In this document: positions 47,664 through 57,897 of the stretch, piece by piece
Numbering within the stretch: the stretch's first letter is position 1
Layout: every line of letters begins with the position of its first letter
Made by a program: the position numbers and the translations under genes
The notes under the pieces: generated by a model
Databases searched by the model: none
What the model was told of the DNA's origin: nothing
What the model saw: the letters and a program-made list of their open reading frames with translations, nothing else
Origin: Saccharothrix coeruleofusca
GTDB lineage: Bacteria > Actinomycetota > Actinomycetes > Mycobacteriales > Pseudonocardiaceae
NCBI RefSeq assembly: GCF_014648515.1
Contig: NZ_BMRG01000003.1
Span: forward strand, 393,779 to 457,778
Length of the DNA stretch: 64,000 nucleotides
Reading direction: 5' to 3'

Positions 47664-48110
47664 TCGACCTCCTGGGGCGGGGCCCACCCTCGACCGGTTC
47701 GCGGAGGTGGTGAGCGTTTCACGAAGTGTGTCAAAACGGGGCTAAGCCCCGCGCCGATTGAACAGATTCGGCTCGCAGGTTTCCACGGGCGACTCGGGGG
47801 ACCGGTTCACCACCTCCTTCCACGATTCCCCACCTGGCGCGGACGTGAACCTGTTTTGGCCGTTTTTGCTACTCCGTTCGAGTGAAGATCTGGCCTCTCG
47901 GACTCACTCGCAGAGGTGGAGGTGGCTCGCTTCCCCCACCACCATCCCCGCTGACCGCAACGCTTCTACCAGCATAAACGTCTCCGGCCTGACGGCTTGA
48001 CGCCCCGTTTCAGCGTTGACTGTGGTGAAAAGTGGGGTACTGTGGCGGCCGGTGGGGCAGACGGGGGCCTCACTGCCGGTCGCGGGTCCAGCGACGGGAG
48101 GTGGGGCGCC
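47664..48110. promoter_or_regulatory. Divergent control region between moxR and mraZ
   Basis: A 447-base gap. A perfect odd palindrome, CGGGGCT-A-AGCCCCG, is at 47737-47751. A minus-strand TTGACA lies near 47728 toward moxR. A 7-bp inverted repeat, CGAGTGA/TCACTCG, is at 47879-47910. The mraZ promoter and MraZ repeats are at 48016-48061. A short open frame at 47758-48000 has no coding signs and was not called. Confidence 0.5.
48016..48061 (+). promoter_or_regulatory. mraZ promoter with MraZ-binding repeats
   Basis: -35 TTGACT (48016-48021), 16-base spacer, -10 TACTGT (48038-48043). Overlying it are four GTGG repeats at 48022, 48032, 48042 and 48052, exactly 10 bp apart, the arrangement of MraZ boxes. 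Confidence 0.75.
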
Positions 48111-48542
48111 GTGTTCCTCGGCACGCACCACCCGAGGTTGGACGACAAGGGCCGGCTGACGATGCCTGCGAAGTTCCGCGACGCGCTAGCGGGGGGTCTG
48201 ATGGTCACCAAGGGCCAAGACCACTGCCTCTACGTGTTCCCGCGGGCCGAGTTCGAGCAGATGGCGCGCAAGGTCGCGGAGGCTCCCTTCACCAACGAAG
48301 CCGTCCGCGCCTACCAGCGCTACCTGTTCGCGGGCACGGACGAGCAGCGGCCGGACGGCCAGGGCCGGGTGCTGATCGCCCCGGAGTTGCGCCGCTACGC
48401 CGGGTTGACCAAGGAGTGCGTGGTCATCGGCGCGATCAACCGGCTGGAGATCTGGGACGCGCAGGCGTGGCAGCGCTACCTGGAGGAGCACGAGGACCGC
48501 TACGCCGAGGCCCGCGAGGAGGTGCTGCCCGGCGTGTTCTGA
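48111..48542 (+). CDS. mraZ: Transcriptional regulator MraZ
   Basis: A 143-aa AbrB-fold protein with two SpoVT-like repeats: [25 protein letters not shown] and [24 protein letters not shown]. It is the first gene of the dcw cluster and binds repeats in its own promoter. GTG 48111 was chosen because the conserved N-terminus ([11 protein letters not shown]) begins there and GGGAGGTGGGG lies upstream; a longer frame from 47997 would translate the promoter. A hairpin follows before rsmH. Confidence 0.95.
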   Translation: MFLGTHHPRLDDKGRLTMPAKFRDALAGGLMVTKGQDHCLYVFPRAEFEQMARKVAEAPFTNEAVRAYQRYLFAGTDEQRPDGQGRVLIAPELRRYAGLTKECVVIGAINRLEIWDAQAWQRYLEEHEDRYAEAREEVLPGVF

Positions 48543-48602
48543 TCGGCCGGATCGCTTTGTGGTTTCGGGTGCCGTGAGGCCTCGGTCCGCTCGGCTTTCG
48601 GC

Positions 48603-48628
48603 CCTGGCGCACCTTCCCCGGCGCCAGG
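48603..48628 (+). terminator. Hairpin between mraZ and rsmH
   Basis: CCTGGCGC (48603-48610) and GCGCCAGG (48621-48628) with a 10-base loop. It may attenuate the mraZ transcript. Confidence 0.4.
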
Positions 48629-48702
48629 TCCGACGGGCGGGCGGGGACCTGACGACACCCGATTCGCGTTGTGGGGAGGAGTTCGAGGTCATTGGAGTGG
48701 AC

Positions 48703-49650
48703 ATGGCAGAGCGGGCGCGGCACGTGCCGGTGCTGCTCGACCGCGTCCTGGGCCTGCTCGCCCCGGCGCTGGCCGACCGCGACGCCGTGTTCGTGGACTG
48801 CACGCTCGGACTGGGCGGGCACTCCGAGGCGGTGCTGCGGGCTCATCCCCGCGTCCGGCTGATCGGGCTGGACCGCGACCCGCAGGCCATCGAGCTGTCC
48901 CGGCGGCGGCTGGCGCCCTTCGCCGACCGGGTCGAGTTCGTCCAGGTCACCTACGACCGGATCGCCGAGGCGGTCGGCGGCGCCAAGGTCGACGGCATCC
49001 TGATGGACCTCGGCGTGTCCTCGCTCCAGCTCGACGCCGAGGAGCGCGGCTTCGCCTACTCGCGGGACTCCCCGCTGGACATGCGGATGAGCGCGGGCAC
49101 CGGCCCGACCGCGGCGGACGTGCTCAACACCTACTCCGCTGACGACCTGACGCGGGTGCTGCGCGACTACGGCGAGGAGCGGTTCGCCCGCAAGATCGCC
49201 GCCGCGGTCGTGCGCGAGCGCGCCAAGGAGCCGTTCACCACCAGCGGCAGGCTGGTCGAGCTGCTGTACGCGGCGGTGCCCGCGGCGACCAGGCGGACCG
49301 GCGGCCACCCGGCCAAGCGGACCTTCCAGGCGCTGCGCATCGAGGTCAACCAGGAGCTGGAGTCGCTGCGCCGGGCGCTGCCCGCGGCGCTGTCGGTGCT
49401 GGCGGTGGGCGGGCGCATCGTCGTGGAGTCCTACCAGTCGCTGGAGGACCGCATGGTCAAGCGGGCCTTCGCCGACCTGGCGGTCTCCCGCACCCCGCCG
49501 GGGCTGCCGGTGGAGCTGCCCGGCCACGGCCCGCAGCTCAAGCTGCTCACCAGGGGTGCGGAAGTGGCCTCCGAGCAGGAGGTCGAGGAGAACCCGCGAG
49601 CCGCGCCGGTGCGGCTGCGGGCGGCGGAACGGATCGGGGAGGCGACGTGA
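48703..49650 (+). CDS. rsmH: 16S rRNA m4C1402 methyltransferase
   Basis: A 315-aa protein (MraW) methylating N4 of C1402. It begins [12 protein letters not shown] and has the SAM motif [51 protein letters not shown], and [16 protein letters not shown] 48703 was chosen because conserved sequence begins there and TTGGAG lies 4 bases upstream; a longer frame to 48559 includes the intergenic hairpin tail. It overlaps ftsL by GTGA. Confidence 0.96.
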   Translation: MAERARHVPVLLDRVLGLLAPALADRDAVFVDCTLGLGGHSEAVLRAHPRVRLIGLDRDPQAIELSRRRLAPFADRVEFVQVTYDRIAEAVGGAKVDGILMDLGVSSLQLDAEERGFAYSRDSPLDMRMSAGTGPTAADVLNTYSADDLTRVLRDYGEERFARKIAAAVVRERAKEPFTTSGRLVELLYAAVPAATRRTGGHPAKRTFQALRIEVNQELESLRRALPAALSVLAVGGRIVVESYQSLEDRMVKRAFADLAVSRTPPGLPVELPGHGPQLKLLTRGAEVASEQEVEENPRAAPVRLRAAERIGEAT

Positions 49651-50303
49651 GCGCACCCGCTCGGGTGGGCGGTGGCTCGACCACGCCCGCCCCCAAGGCC
49701 AGGCCGCGCGAGCGCGCCCTGCGCTCGGTGCCCGAGCGCACCGGTCGGCCCCGGTCGGCCGCGGTGGAGCGCGCCTACGCCCGCCGCGCCCAGCGCTCCA
49801 GGCAGGGCCGCGGCGCGGCCGCGGTGACCAGGCAGCTCTCCGACGGGCCGAGGGCGCCGTTCGTGATGATGGTCATGCTCGTGCTGGGCGCGGGCATCAC
49901 CGCGATCATGTGGCTGTCCACCCAGGCGACCGCGGACTCCTACCGGCTGCAGGACGCGCGGGCCGAGGAGACCCGGCTGGCGCGGCAGGTGGAGCAGCTG
50001 CGGCGGGAGGTCGCGATGGCGGAGTCCCCGCTGTCGCTGGCCGAGGCCGCGGCCAAGCTGGGGCTGGTCCCGGCGGGCGATCCGGCCCGGTTGCGCAAGC
50101 TGCCCGACGGCTCGGTCGAGGTGCACGGCAAGCCGTCCCCGGTGCCGTCGCCGACACCGTCCACGACCCCGAGCGCCCCGCCGCAGACCGACCAGCAGGG
50201 CCAGCAGCAGCAGGACCAGCAGCAACAGCAGGGTCAGCAGCAACAGGACCAGGGCCAGCAGCAGGGGCAGCAGCAGGGCCAGCAGGACCAGCCGCAGAAC
50301 TGA
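49647..50303 (+). CDS. ftsL: FtsL-like division protein with Gln-rich tail
   Basis: A 218-aa bitopic protein in the ftsL position. A basic N-terminal cytoplasmic region (about 75 residues) leads to one membrane helix (about 72-94) and a short extracytoplasmic coiled coil ([29 protein letters not shown]). After about residue 150 it is unusual: a Pro/Ser/Thr stretch, then about 45 residues almost entirely Gln, Gly and Asp. FtsL forms the FtsQLB complex that activates septal synthesis. GTG start overlapping rsmH. Confidence 0.87.
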   Translation: MSAPARVGGGSTTPAPKARPRERALRSVPERTGRPRSAAVERAYARRAQRSRQGRGAAAVTRQLSDGPRAPFVMMVMLVLGAGITAIMWLSTQATADSYRLQDARAEETRLARQVEQLRREVAMAESPLSLAEAAAKLGLVPAGDPARLRKLPDGSVEVHGKPSPVPSPTPSTTPSAPPQTDQQGQQQQDQQQQQGQQQQDQGQQQGQQQGQQDQPQN

Positions 50304-50439
50304 GCACGTGACACCGCCGGGCGGGTGGTGGGTCGACAGCCCGGCCACCCGGCCCGCGACCCGACCGGAGGGCCGCGGGCGGCAGCGGTCCACCCCCCGG
50401 TGGCCCGCGCTCCCGCCATCCGGCACCAGGAGGTAAACC

Positions 50440-52344
50440 ATGCCGGGGCCCTCGCGGGGCAGGCCCCCGCGTCGTCCGCTGTCGGTGCGCGGAGCCGAGC
50501 CCGCGCGGCGGCGCGGCGCCAACAACCGGGTGCGCGTCGTGGTCGGCCGGGTCCTGCTGGTCGCGGCGCTGGTGGCGGCGGGGCTGAAGCTGGTGCAGGT
50601 CCAGGTCGTCGAGGCCGAGGAGTGGTCGGCGCTGGCCGAGAAGCAGCGCGCCACGCCCATCGACATCCCGGCCGCGCGCGGCTCGATCACCGACCGCAAC
50701 GGCAACCAGCTGGCCTTCAGCGTGGAGGCGCGCGCCCTGTACGCGGTGCCCAAGCTGATGCGCGAGAGGTGGGACATCGCCGCCGAGTCCAACCCGGACA
50801 TCGGCTCCTTCGACGATCACGTCAAGGCCATCGCGGCGTTCATCGAGCAGACCCTGGGCCCCGAGGTCGCCGGGCAGAAGACCGACCAGCGGACCATGCT
50901 GGACATGCTGTCCAGGGACACCACCTACGTCGAGCTGGTGGACAACGTGGACCCGGCCAAGGCCGAGGTGATCACCGACAAGTACTCCGACATCGGCTCG
51001 GAGTACCGGGCGGTGCGCGTCTACCCCAACGGGCGGCTGGCCGCCAACATCGTCGGCGCGGCGAACTGGCGCAAGAACGAGCAGCCGCCCGCCACGCACG
51101 GCCTGCTGGGCCTGGAGACCTCGCAGGACAACCTGCTCGCGGGCCGCAACGGGCGGCGCATCGTGGACACCATGCAGGGCGGCAACGTGGTCATCCCCGG
51201 CCCGGACCGGTCGCGGGAGCTGGCCGCCGCCACACCGGGCAAGAGCCTGGAGCTGACGCTGGACCTGGACACCCAGCACGCGGTGCAGCGGATGATCACC
51301 GACTACACCGCCCGCTCCGGCGCGCGCAACGGGTCCGCGGTGGTGCTGGACAGCCGCACCGGCGAGATCCTGGCCATGGCCAACGACAAGACCTTCGACC
51401 CGACCGACTTCGGCTCCGCCACCGAGCAGGAGCTGCGCAACACGGCGGTGGCGTCGGTGTTCGAACCGGGCTCGGTGAACAAGGTGATCACCGCCGCCGC
51501 GGCCATCGAGGACGGGGTCTACCAGCCGGACAGCGTGCTGCACGTGCCCGACCGCATCAGGATCGCCGACCGGGTCATCAACGACGCCAGCCCGCACCCG
51601 CCGCAGGACATGACCTTCACCGGCGTGTTCGCCAAGTCCTCCAACGTGGGCACGCTGATGACCGCGCAGGAGGTCGGCCAGGACCGGTTCGCCAAGCTGC
51701 TGGAGGAGTTCGGGCTGGGGCAGCGCACCGGCTCCGGCCTGCCGGGCGAGGAGGCGGGCTACGTGCCGCCGCGCAACCAGTGGTCCGGTTCGACGTTCGG
51801 CAACCTGCCCATCGGTCAGGGCCTGAGCATGAACCTGCTCCAGATGACCGGCATGTACCAGGCGATCGCCAACGACGGGCTGCGCATCCCGCCCAGGGTG
51901 ATCCGCGCCGAGGTCGACGCCAACGGCGCCCGCAAGGAGCTGGACCGCCCGCAGGGCGTGCAGGTGGTCAGCCCGCAGACGGCCAAGACGGTGCGCGAGA
52001 TGTTCCGCGCCGTGACGCAGAGCGCCCCAGGGCAGACCGGCACCGGCGCCGCCGCCGCGCTGCCCGGCTACCAGGTCACCGGCAAGACGGGCACCGCGCA
52101 GCAGGTCGACGAGAAGTGCAAGTGCTACAGCATGTCGCAGTACTGGATCACGTTCGCGGGCATCTTCCCCGCCGACAACCCCCGGTTCGTGGTGGGCCTC
52201 ATGCTCGACGCGCCGGACCAGGGCAAGGGGTTGGTCGGCCAGTCCGCGGCGCCGCTGTTCCACGACATCGCCTCCTACCTGGCGCAGCGCTACCAGGTGC
52301 CGATGTCGGCCGAGCCGAGCCCGGTGGTGGAACTGGTCCGGTGA
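50440..52344 (+). CDS. ftsI: Septal peptidoglycan transpeptidase (FtsI/PBP3 class B)
   Basis: A 634-aa class B penicillin-binding protein (pbpB). Membrane anchor at about 30-50, pedestal with ARGSITDRNGNQLA, and transpeptidase domain with the active-site serine in FEPGSVNK (Ser345, Lys348), SSN at 400-402 and KTG at 549-551. An insertion with CKC lies just after KTGTAQ. It crosslinks septal peptidoglycan with FtsW. The ATG has an ideal AGGAGG site. The preceding 136-base gap holds GC-rich inverted repeats only. Confidence 0.97.
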   Translation: MPGPSRGRPPRRPLSVRGAEPARRRGANNRVRVVVGRVLLVAALVAAGLKLVQVQVVEAEEWSALAEKQRATPIDIPAARGSITDRNGNQLAFSVEARALYAVPKLMRERWDIAAESNPDIGSFDDHVKAIAAFIEQTLGPEVAGQKTDQRTMLDMLSRDTTYVELVDNVDPAKAEVITDKYSDIGSEYRAVRVYPNGRLAANIVGAANWRKNEQPPATHGLLGLETSQDNLLAGRNGRRIVDTMQGGNVVIPGPDRSRELAAATPGKSLELTLDLDTQHAVQRMITDYTARSGARNGSAVVLDSRTGEILAMANDKTFDPTDFGSATEQELRNTAVASVFEPGSVNKVITAAAAIEDGVYQPDSVLHVPDRIRIADRVINDASPHPPQDMTFTGVFAKSSNVGTLMTAQEVGQDRFAKLLEEFGLGQRTGSGLPGEEAGYVPPRNQWSGSTFGNLPIGQGLSMNLLQMTGMYQAIANDGLRIPPRVIRAEVDANGARKELDRPQGVQVVSPQTAKTVREMFRAVTQSAPGQTGTGAAAALPGYQVTGKTGTAQQVDEKCKCYSMSQYWITFAGIFPADNPRFVVGLMLDAPDQGKGLVGQSAAPLFHDIASYLAQRYQVPMSAEPSPVVELVR

Positions 52345-52421
52345 GCGCAGGCGCGACACCCCTGGAACTGGGACACCCGGTCCGGAATGGACGTCATGAC
52401 CGACCACTCTGCGTGCGCCGG

Positions 52422-52427
52422 TAGCCT
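52422..52427 (+). promoter_or_regulatory. -10 box of murE (leaderless)
   Basis: TAGCCT lies 7 bases before GTG 52435. Confidence 0.45.
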
Positions 52428-52434
52428 TCCGCGC

Positions 52435-53994
52435 GTGCCTGCCAAGCTAGAGGGCAAGGTCGCGACCGCCCCGCCTCGCCCTTCCCGCACCTCCCCGGTG
52501 GCGGTGGCGGAGCTGGCCGCGGCCGTGGACGCCCGCCTCACCGCCCCCGCCCACGCGCACGTCCAGGTCAGCGGGGTGACGCTGCGCGCCCAGCACGTGC
52601 TGCCCGGTGACCTGTTCGCCGCGCTGCCCGGTGCCCGCGCGCACGGCGCGGACTTCGCCGACGAAGCCCTCGCGCGCGGCGCGGTGGCCGTGCTGACCGA
52701 CGAGGCGGGCGCGTCCCGCGCCGCGCTGCGCGACGTGCCGGTGCTGGTGCACCGCGACCCGCGCGGCGTGCTGGGCGCGCTGGCCTCCCGCGTCTACGGC
52801 GACCCGTCGACCAAGCTGGCGGTGTGGGGGGTCACCGGCACCTCCGGCAAGACCACCACCACCTACATGGTCGAGTCCGCGCTGCGCGCCGCCGGGCTGG
52901 AGACCGGGGTGATCGGCACGGTGGAGACCCGCATCGCCGGGGAGCGGCTGGACAGCGCCCTCACCACCCCCGAGGCCCCCGACCTGCAGGCCCTGCTCGC
53001 GGTCATGGTCGAGCGCGGGGTCAGCGACGTGACGATGGAGGTCTCCAGCCACGCGCTGCGGCTGGGCCGGGTCGGCGGGGTGGGGTTCGCGGTGGGCGCG
53101 TTCACCAACCTGTCGCAGGACCACCTGGACTTCCACCCGGACATGGAGGACTACTTCCAGGCCAAGGCGCTGCTGTTCGACGGCCGTGCGCGGACCGAGG
53201 TGGTCTGCGTGGACGGCGAGTGGGGCCGCCGCCTGGTCAAGCCGGGCACGGTGACCGTGTCCGCCACCGGGTCCGCCACCGGGTCCACCACCGGCGAGGC
53301 CACCTGGACCGCCTCGGACGTGCGCGTCACCCCCACCGGCGAGCAGTCGTTCACCGCGCACGGCCCGGACGGGCTGACCCTGCCCGTCGAGCTGCGCCTG
53401 CCCGGCTCGTTCAACGTGGCCAACGCGCTGCTGGCGATCGCCTGCCTGCACGCGCGCGGCGTCGAGCCGGGGGCGATCACCCGCGGCCTTGCGCGGGTCC
53501 AGGTGCCCGGCCGGATGCAGCGGGTGGACGAGGGCCAGGACTTCACCGCCGTGGTCGACTACTCCCACAAGCCCGCCGCGGTCGCGCTGGCGCTGGACGC
53601 GGTGCGCGCCCGCGCCACCGGCAGGGTGATCACCGTGCTGGGCTGCGGCGGCGACCGCGACACGGCCAAGCGCCCGCTGATGGGCGAGGAGGCCGCGCGG
53701 CGCAGCGACGTGCTGGTGGTGACCGACGACAACCCGCGCGGCGAGGACCCGGCGGAGATCCGCGCGGCGATGCTGCGCGGCGCGCTGGCCGTGCCCGGCG
53801 GTGAGCGGGGCGAGGTCGTGGAGATCGGCGACCGGCGCCGGGCCATCGAGCACGCGGTGTCGCTGGCCCGCGCGGGCGACGTGGTGGTCGTGGCGGGCAA
53901 GGGGCACGAGACCGGCCAGGAGATCGCGGGCGTGGTGCACCCCTTCTCCGACGTGGCGGCACTGTCCGAGGCGATCCGAGGAGCGCGTCCGTGA
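52435..53994 (+). CDS. murE: UDP-MurNAc-tripeptide synthetase (meso-DAP adding)
   Basis: A 519-aa Mur ligase adding diaminopimelate to UDP-MurNAc-L-Ala-D-Glu. ATP loop GVTGTSGKTTT (Lys139), TPEAPDLQ, the carbamylated-Lys region, and the meso-DAP specificity motif TDDNPRGEDP are present. A short SATG/STTG repeat from a 12-bp tandem repeat (53260-53295) lies in the middle domain loop. GTG 52435 was chosen because TAGCCT lies 7 bases upstream; ATG 52387 would translate through that box and remains an alternative. It overlaps murF by GTGA. Confidence 0.95.
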   Translation: MPAKLEGKVATAPPRPSRTSPVAVAELAAAVDARLTAPAHAHVQVSGVTLRAQHVLPGDLFAALPGARAHGADFADEALARGAVAVLTDEAGASRAALRDVPVLVHRDPRGVLGALASRVYGDPSTKLAVWGVTGTSGKTTTTYMVESALRAAGLETGVIGTVETRIAGERLDSALTTPEAPDLQALLAVMVERGVSDVTMEVSSHALRLGRVGGVGFAVGAFTNLSQDHLDFHPDMEDYFQAKALLFDGRARTEVVCVDGEWGRRLVKPGTVTVSATGSATGSTTGEATWTASDVRVTPTGEQSFTAHGPDGLTLPVELRLPGSFNVANALLAIACLHARGVEPGAITRGLARVQVPGRMQRVDEGQDFTAVVDYSHKPAAVALALDAVRARATGRVITVLGCGGDRDTAKRPLMGEEAARRSDVLVVTDDNPRGEDPAEIRAAMLRGALAVPGGERGEVVEIGDRRRAIEHAVSLARAGDVVVVAGKGHETGQEIAGVVHPFSDVAALSEAIRGARP

Positions 53995-55460
53995 TCCCGT
54001 TGAGCTTGGCCGAGATCGCCGAGGTCGTCGGCGGCAGGCTGCACGGCACCGACGGCAGCCCGGTGGTCACCGGCTCCGTCGAGTTCGACACCCGCGAGGT
54101 CACCGGGGGCGGGCTGTTCGTCGCCCTGCCCGGCGAGCGGGTGGACGGCCACGACTTCGCCGCCCAGGCCGTCGCCGCGGGCGCGGTGGGCGTGCTGGCG
54201 GCCCGCGAGGTCGACGGGCCCGCCGTCGTCGTGCCGCCGGTCGAGCGGCGGGGCGGCAACGCCTACGTGCTCTCCGGCGACACCGAGGGGCACGGCGCGG
54301 CCGTGCTGGCCGCGCTGGCCAAGCTGGCCAGGCACGTGACCGACCGGCTGGCCGCCGAGCACGGTCTGGTCGTGGTCGGCGTGACCGGCTCCTCCGGCAA
54401 GACCTCCACCAAGGACCTCATCGCGCAGGTGCTGTCCCCGATGGGGCCGACCGTCGCGCCGCCCGGCTCGTTCAACAACGAGCTCGGCCACCCGTGGACC
54501 GCGCTGCGCGCCGACGCCGACACCCGCTACCTGGTGCTGGAGCTGTCCGCGCGCGGGCCGGGGCACATCGCCCACCTGTGCCAGGTGGCCCCGCCCAGCA
54601 TCGGCGCGGTGCTCAACGTCGGCAGCGCGCACCTGGGCGAGTTCGGTTCCCGCCAGGGGATCGCGCAGGCCAAGGGCGAGCTGGTGGAGGCGCTGCCCGA
54701 AAGCGGCGTCGCGGTGCTCAACGCCGACGACCCGCTGGTGGCGGGCATGGCGCCGCGCACGAGGGCGAAGGTCGTGCTGGTCGGCGAGCACCCCCGCGCC
54801 GACGTGCGCGCCGAGGACGTGGTGCTCGACGAGCAGGCCCGCGCGGGTTTCCGGCTGGTCACCCCGAAGGGCGAGGCCCAGGTGCGGCTGGGCGTGCACG
54901 GCCCGCACCAGGTCGGCAACGCGCTCACCGCCGCCGCGATCGCCCTGGAGCTGGGCGCGACACCCCAGGAGGTCGCCGACCGGCTCGGGCAGGCGCAGCG
55001 GGTCTCCGCGCACCGCATGGCGGTCACCGAGCGCGCGGACGGCGTCACGGTGATCAACGACGCCTACAACGCCAACCCCGAGTCGGTGCGCGCCGCGCTG
55101 AAGTCGCTGGCCGCCATGTCCCGCGCCACCACGCCCGCCCGGCGCAGCTGGGCGGTGCTGGGCGCGATGGCGGAGCTGGGCGGGGACTCGGTGCGCGCGC
55201 ACGACGAGATCGGCAGGCTCGCGGTCCGCCTGGACATCAACAAGCTGGTCGTCGTGGGACCCGACGCCCGCGCGATGCACCAGGGAGCGCACCTGGAAGG
55301 ATCATGGGGAGAGGAATCAGTTCTGGTGCCGGACGTCGCGGCGGCAATCGAGCTGCTGCGCGCCGAGGTGCGACCGGGTGACGTCGTGCTGGTGAAGGCA
55401 TCCAACTCATACGGCCTGTGGCGGGTTGCCGAGGCTCTCCTGGAGGCGGGCAGCAAGTGA
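53991..55460 (+). CDS. murF: UDP-MurNAc-tripeptide:D-Ala-D-Ala ligase
   Basis: A 489-aa Mur ligase adding D-Ala-D-Ala to complete the pentapeptide precursor. ATP loop [13 protein letters not shown] (Lys137), then [39 protein letters not shown], and the C-terminal domain with [12 protein letters not shown] start overlapping murE; its own stop overlaps mraY by GTGA, so murE-murF-mraY are translationally chained. Confidence 0.97.
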   Translation: MIPLSLAEIAEVVGGRLHGTDGSPVVTGSVEFDTREVTGGGLFVALPGERVDGHDFAAQAVAAGAVGVLAAREVDGPAVVVPPVERRGGNAYVLSGDTEGHGAAVLAALAKLARHVTDRLAAEHGLVVVGVTGSSGKTSTKDLIAQVLSPMGPTVAPPGSFNNELGHPWTALRADADTRYLVLELSARGPGHIAHLCQVAPPSIGAVLNVGSAHLGEFGSRQGIAQAKGELVEALPESGVAVLNADDPLVAGMAPRTRAKVVLVGEHPRADVRAEDVVLDEQARAGFRLVTPKGEAQVRLGVHGPHQVGNALTAAAIALELGATPQEVADRLGQAQRVSAHRMAVTERADGVTVINDAYNANPESVRAALKSLAAMSRATTPARRSWAVLGAMAELGGDSVRAHDEIGRLAVRLDINKLVVVGPDARAMHQGAHLEGSWGEESVLVPDVAAAIELLRAEVRPGDVVLVKASNSYGLWRVAEALLEAGSK

Positions 55461-56545
55461 AGAGCATCCTGATCGCGGCGGCGATCGCGCTGATCGTGTC
55501 GATCATGCTCACGCCGTACTTGATCAAGATCTTCTCCAGACAGGGCTTCGGCCAGGAGATCCGCGAGGAGGGACCGCAGAGCCACAAGACCAAGCGCGGC
55601 ACGCCGACGATGGGCGGCGTGGCGATCCTGGTCGCGATGTGGGCGGGCTACCTGGGCGCGCACCTGGTGAACTCGATGTCGGCCTCGGCGCAGGACCAGA
55701 CGCCCAGCGCCTCGGGCCTGCTGGTGCTGATGCTGACCACCTCGCTGGGCATCGTCGGCTTCCTCGACGACTTCATCAAGATCCGCAAGCAGCGCAACCT
55801 GGGTCTGAACAAGACCGCCAAGCTGGTCGGCCAGTTCGTCGCCACCATCATCTTCGCGGTGCTGGTCATCCAGTTCCCGAACAAGCAGGGCCTCACGCCC
55901 GCGTCGGTGAACCTGTCGTTCGTGCGCGACATCGCCGTGGTGTCCTTCGGCGTGGTCGGCTTCGTGGTGTTCTGCTACGCGGCGATCTCCGCGTGGTCCA
56001 ACGCGGTCAACCTGACCGACGGCCTGGACGGCCTGGCGGGCGGCACGTCGGCGATGGTGCTGGGCACCTACGTGGTGATCAGCTTCTGGCAGTTCCGCTA
56101 CAACTGCTCCAACCTGCCCGTGGCGGGCTGCTACGACGTGCGCGACCCGCTGGACCTGGCGCTGGTGGCCGCCGCGGCGATGGCGGGCTGCATCGGCTTC
56201 CTGTGGTGGAACGCGGCCCCGGCCAAGATCTTCATGGGCGACACCGGCTCGCTGGCGCTGGGCGGCCTGGTGGCCGGACTGTCCATCACCACCCGCACCG
56301 AGCTGCTGATGATCGTGATCGGCGGCATGTTCGTGGTCGAGGTCATGTCGGTGGTGCTGCAGGTCGCGGTGTTCCGCACGTCGCGGCGGCGGTTGTTCCG
56401 CATGGCGCCGTTCCACCACCACTTCGAACTCGCGGGCTGGGCCGAGACCACGGTGATCATCCGGTTCTGGCTGCTCGCGGGCATCTGCTGCATGTTCGGC
56501 CTCGGTCTGTTCTACAGCGAGTGGCTGACCGCGGTCGGGAGCTGA
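55457..56545 (+). CDS. mraY: Phospho-MurNAc-pentapeptide transferase
   Basis: A 362-aa polytopic enzyme making lipid I on undecaprenyl phosphate. Family blocks: [12 protein letters not shown], the Asp pair in [36 protein letters not shown], and the His cluster APFHHHFEL. About ten membrane helices. GTG 55457 overlaps the murF stop; the frame extends upstream but without conserved sequence. Confidence 0.97.
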   Translation: MKSILIAAAIALIVSIMLTPYLIKIFSRQGFGQEIREEGPQSHKTKRGTPTMGGVAILVAMWAGYLGAHLVNSMSASAQDQTPSASGLLVLMLTTSLGIVGFLDDFIKIRKQRNLGLNKTAKLVGQFVATIIFAVLVIQFPNKQGLTPASVNLSFVRDIAVVSFGVVGFVVFCYAAISAWSNAVNLTDGLDGLAGGTSAMVLGTYVVISFWQFRYNCSNLPVAGCYDVRDPLDLALVAAAAMAGCIGFLWWNAAPAKIFMGDTGSLALGGLVAGLSITTRTELLMIVIGGMFVVEVMSVVLQVAVFRTSRRRLFRMAPFHHHFELAGWAETTVIIRFWLLAGICCMFGLGLFYSEWLTAVGS

Positions 56546-56547
56546 GC

Positions 56548-57897
56548 ATGGGTTTCCTCGCCGGGCGCGCCGTGCTGGTCGCGGGCGCCGGGGTGACCGG
56601 GCGGTCGGCCGCGGAGGCGCTGCTGGCCGCGGGCGCGTCGGTCACCGTCACCGACGGCTCGGCCGAGCGGCTGGCCGCGCTGGAGCAGCTGCTGCCCGGC
56701 GTGGCGCTGGTGCCGGGGCTGACCACGCCGCCGCCGGGGGTGGACCTGGTGGTGACCAGCCCCGGCTGGCGCCCGGACAACCCCCTGCTGGTGGCCGCCG
56801 CGGCGGCCGGGATCGAGGTGGTCGGCGAGGTCGAGCTGGCCTGGCGGATGGCCGCCGAGCTGGCCGACCCGCCCACCTGGCTGGCGGTCACCGGCACCAA
56901 CGGCAAGACCACCACCGTCGGGATGCTGGAGTCGGTCCTGCGCGCGGCGGGCGTGGACGCGGTGGCGTGCGGCAACGTGGGCCTGCCCGTGGTGGACGCG
57001 CTGCTGGCCGGGCACCGGGTGCTGGCGGTGGAGCTGTCCAGCTTCCAGCTGCACTGGTCGCCGTCGGTGCGCCCGCAGGCGGGCGTGCTGCTGAACCTGG
57101 CCGAGGACCACCTGGACTGGCACGGCGGCATGGACGCCTACGCGGCGGCCAAGGCGCGCGTGCTGACCGGCGAGGTGGCCGTCGGCGGCGTGGACGACGA
57201 GCTGGTCGCCGCGCTGCTGTCGGCGGCCCCGGCCGCCGCGCACGTCGGCTTCACCCTGGGCGAGCCCGAGGAGGGCCAGCTCGGCGTGGTGGGCGGCGCG
57301 CTGGTGGACCGGGCGTTCGGCCCTGACGCCGTGCTGGCCGAGATCTCCGACGTGCACCCGCCGGGCCCGCCCGGCGTCGCGGACGCGCTGGCCGCCGCGG
57401 CGTTGGCCCGCGCCTACGGCGTCCCGCCCGCCGCCGTGCGGCAGGGGCTGCGCGACTTCCGGCCCGGCGCGCACCGCGCGGTGCTCGTGGCGGAGGTGGA
57501 CGGGGTCAAGTACGTCAACGACTCCAAGGCCACCAACCCGCACGCCGCCGCCGCGTCGCTGCGCTCCCACGACAGCGCGGTGTGGATCGCGGGCGGGCTG
57601 CTCAAGGGCGCGTCCGTGGACGACCTGGTGCGCGAGGAGGGACACCGGCTGCGCGCGGCGGTGCTGATCGGCGCGGACCGCGAGGTGATCGCGTCCGCGC
57701 TGGCCCGGCACGTGCCGGAGGTGCCGGTGGTGGACGTGGCGACGATGGAGGACGCGGTGCGGGCGGCCCGCTCCCTGGCGCGGCCGGGCGACGCGGTGGT
57801 GATGGCCCCGGCGGCGGCGTCGATGGACATGTTCACCGACTACGCGCACCGGGGACAGGCGTTCGTGGAAGCGGTGCGGGCCCTTCAGCGCTCGTAG
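56548..57897 (+). CDS. murD: UDP-MurNAc-L-alanine:D-glutamate ligase
   Basis: A 449-aa Mur ligase. N-terminal Rossmann GAGVTGRSAAEAL, ATP loop VTGTNGKTTT (Lys120), GNVGLPVVD, ELSSFQLHW, NDSKATNPHAA, and C-terminal APAAASMDMFTDYAHRG. ATG start 2 bases after mraY. The 3' end overlaps the convergent 109-aa gene by 13 bases; in most actinomycetes ftsW would follow directly. Confidence 0.97.
   Translation: MGFLAGRAVLVAGAGVTGRSAAEALLAAGASVTVTDGSAERLAALEQLLPGVALVPGLTTPPPGVDLVVTSPGWRPDNPLLVAAAAAGIEVVGEVELAWRMAAELADPPTWLAVTGTNGKTTTVGMLESVLRAAGVDAVACGNVGLPVVDALLAGHRVLAVELSSFQLHWSPSVRPQAGVLLNLAEDHLDWHGGMDAYAAAKARVLTGEVAVGGVDDELVAALLSAAPAAAHVGFTLGEPEEGQLGVVGGALVDRAFGPDAVLAEISDVHPPGPPGVADALAAAALARAYGVPPAAVRQGLRDFRPGAHRAVLVAEVDGVKYVNDSKATNPHAAAASLRSHDSAVWIAGGLLKGASVDDLVREEGHRLRAAVLIGADREVIASALARHVPEVPVVDVATMEDAVRAARSLARPGDAVVMAPAAASMDMFTDYAHRGQAFVEAVRALQRS

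Noticed and set aside
47758-48000. 80-aa open frame in the moxR-mraZ gap
   Set aside because: No homology, no ribosome site, weak codon bias, and it ends inside the mraZ control region.
53260-53295. 12-bp triple repeat in murE as a separate genetic element
   Set aside because: It is in frame, encodes a short Ser/Thr/Gly loop, and does not disrupt the enzyme; noted in the murE entry.
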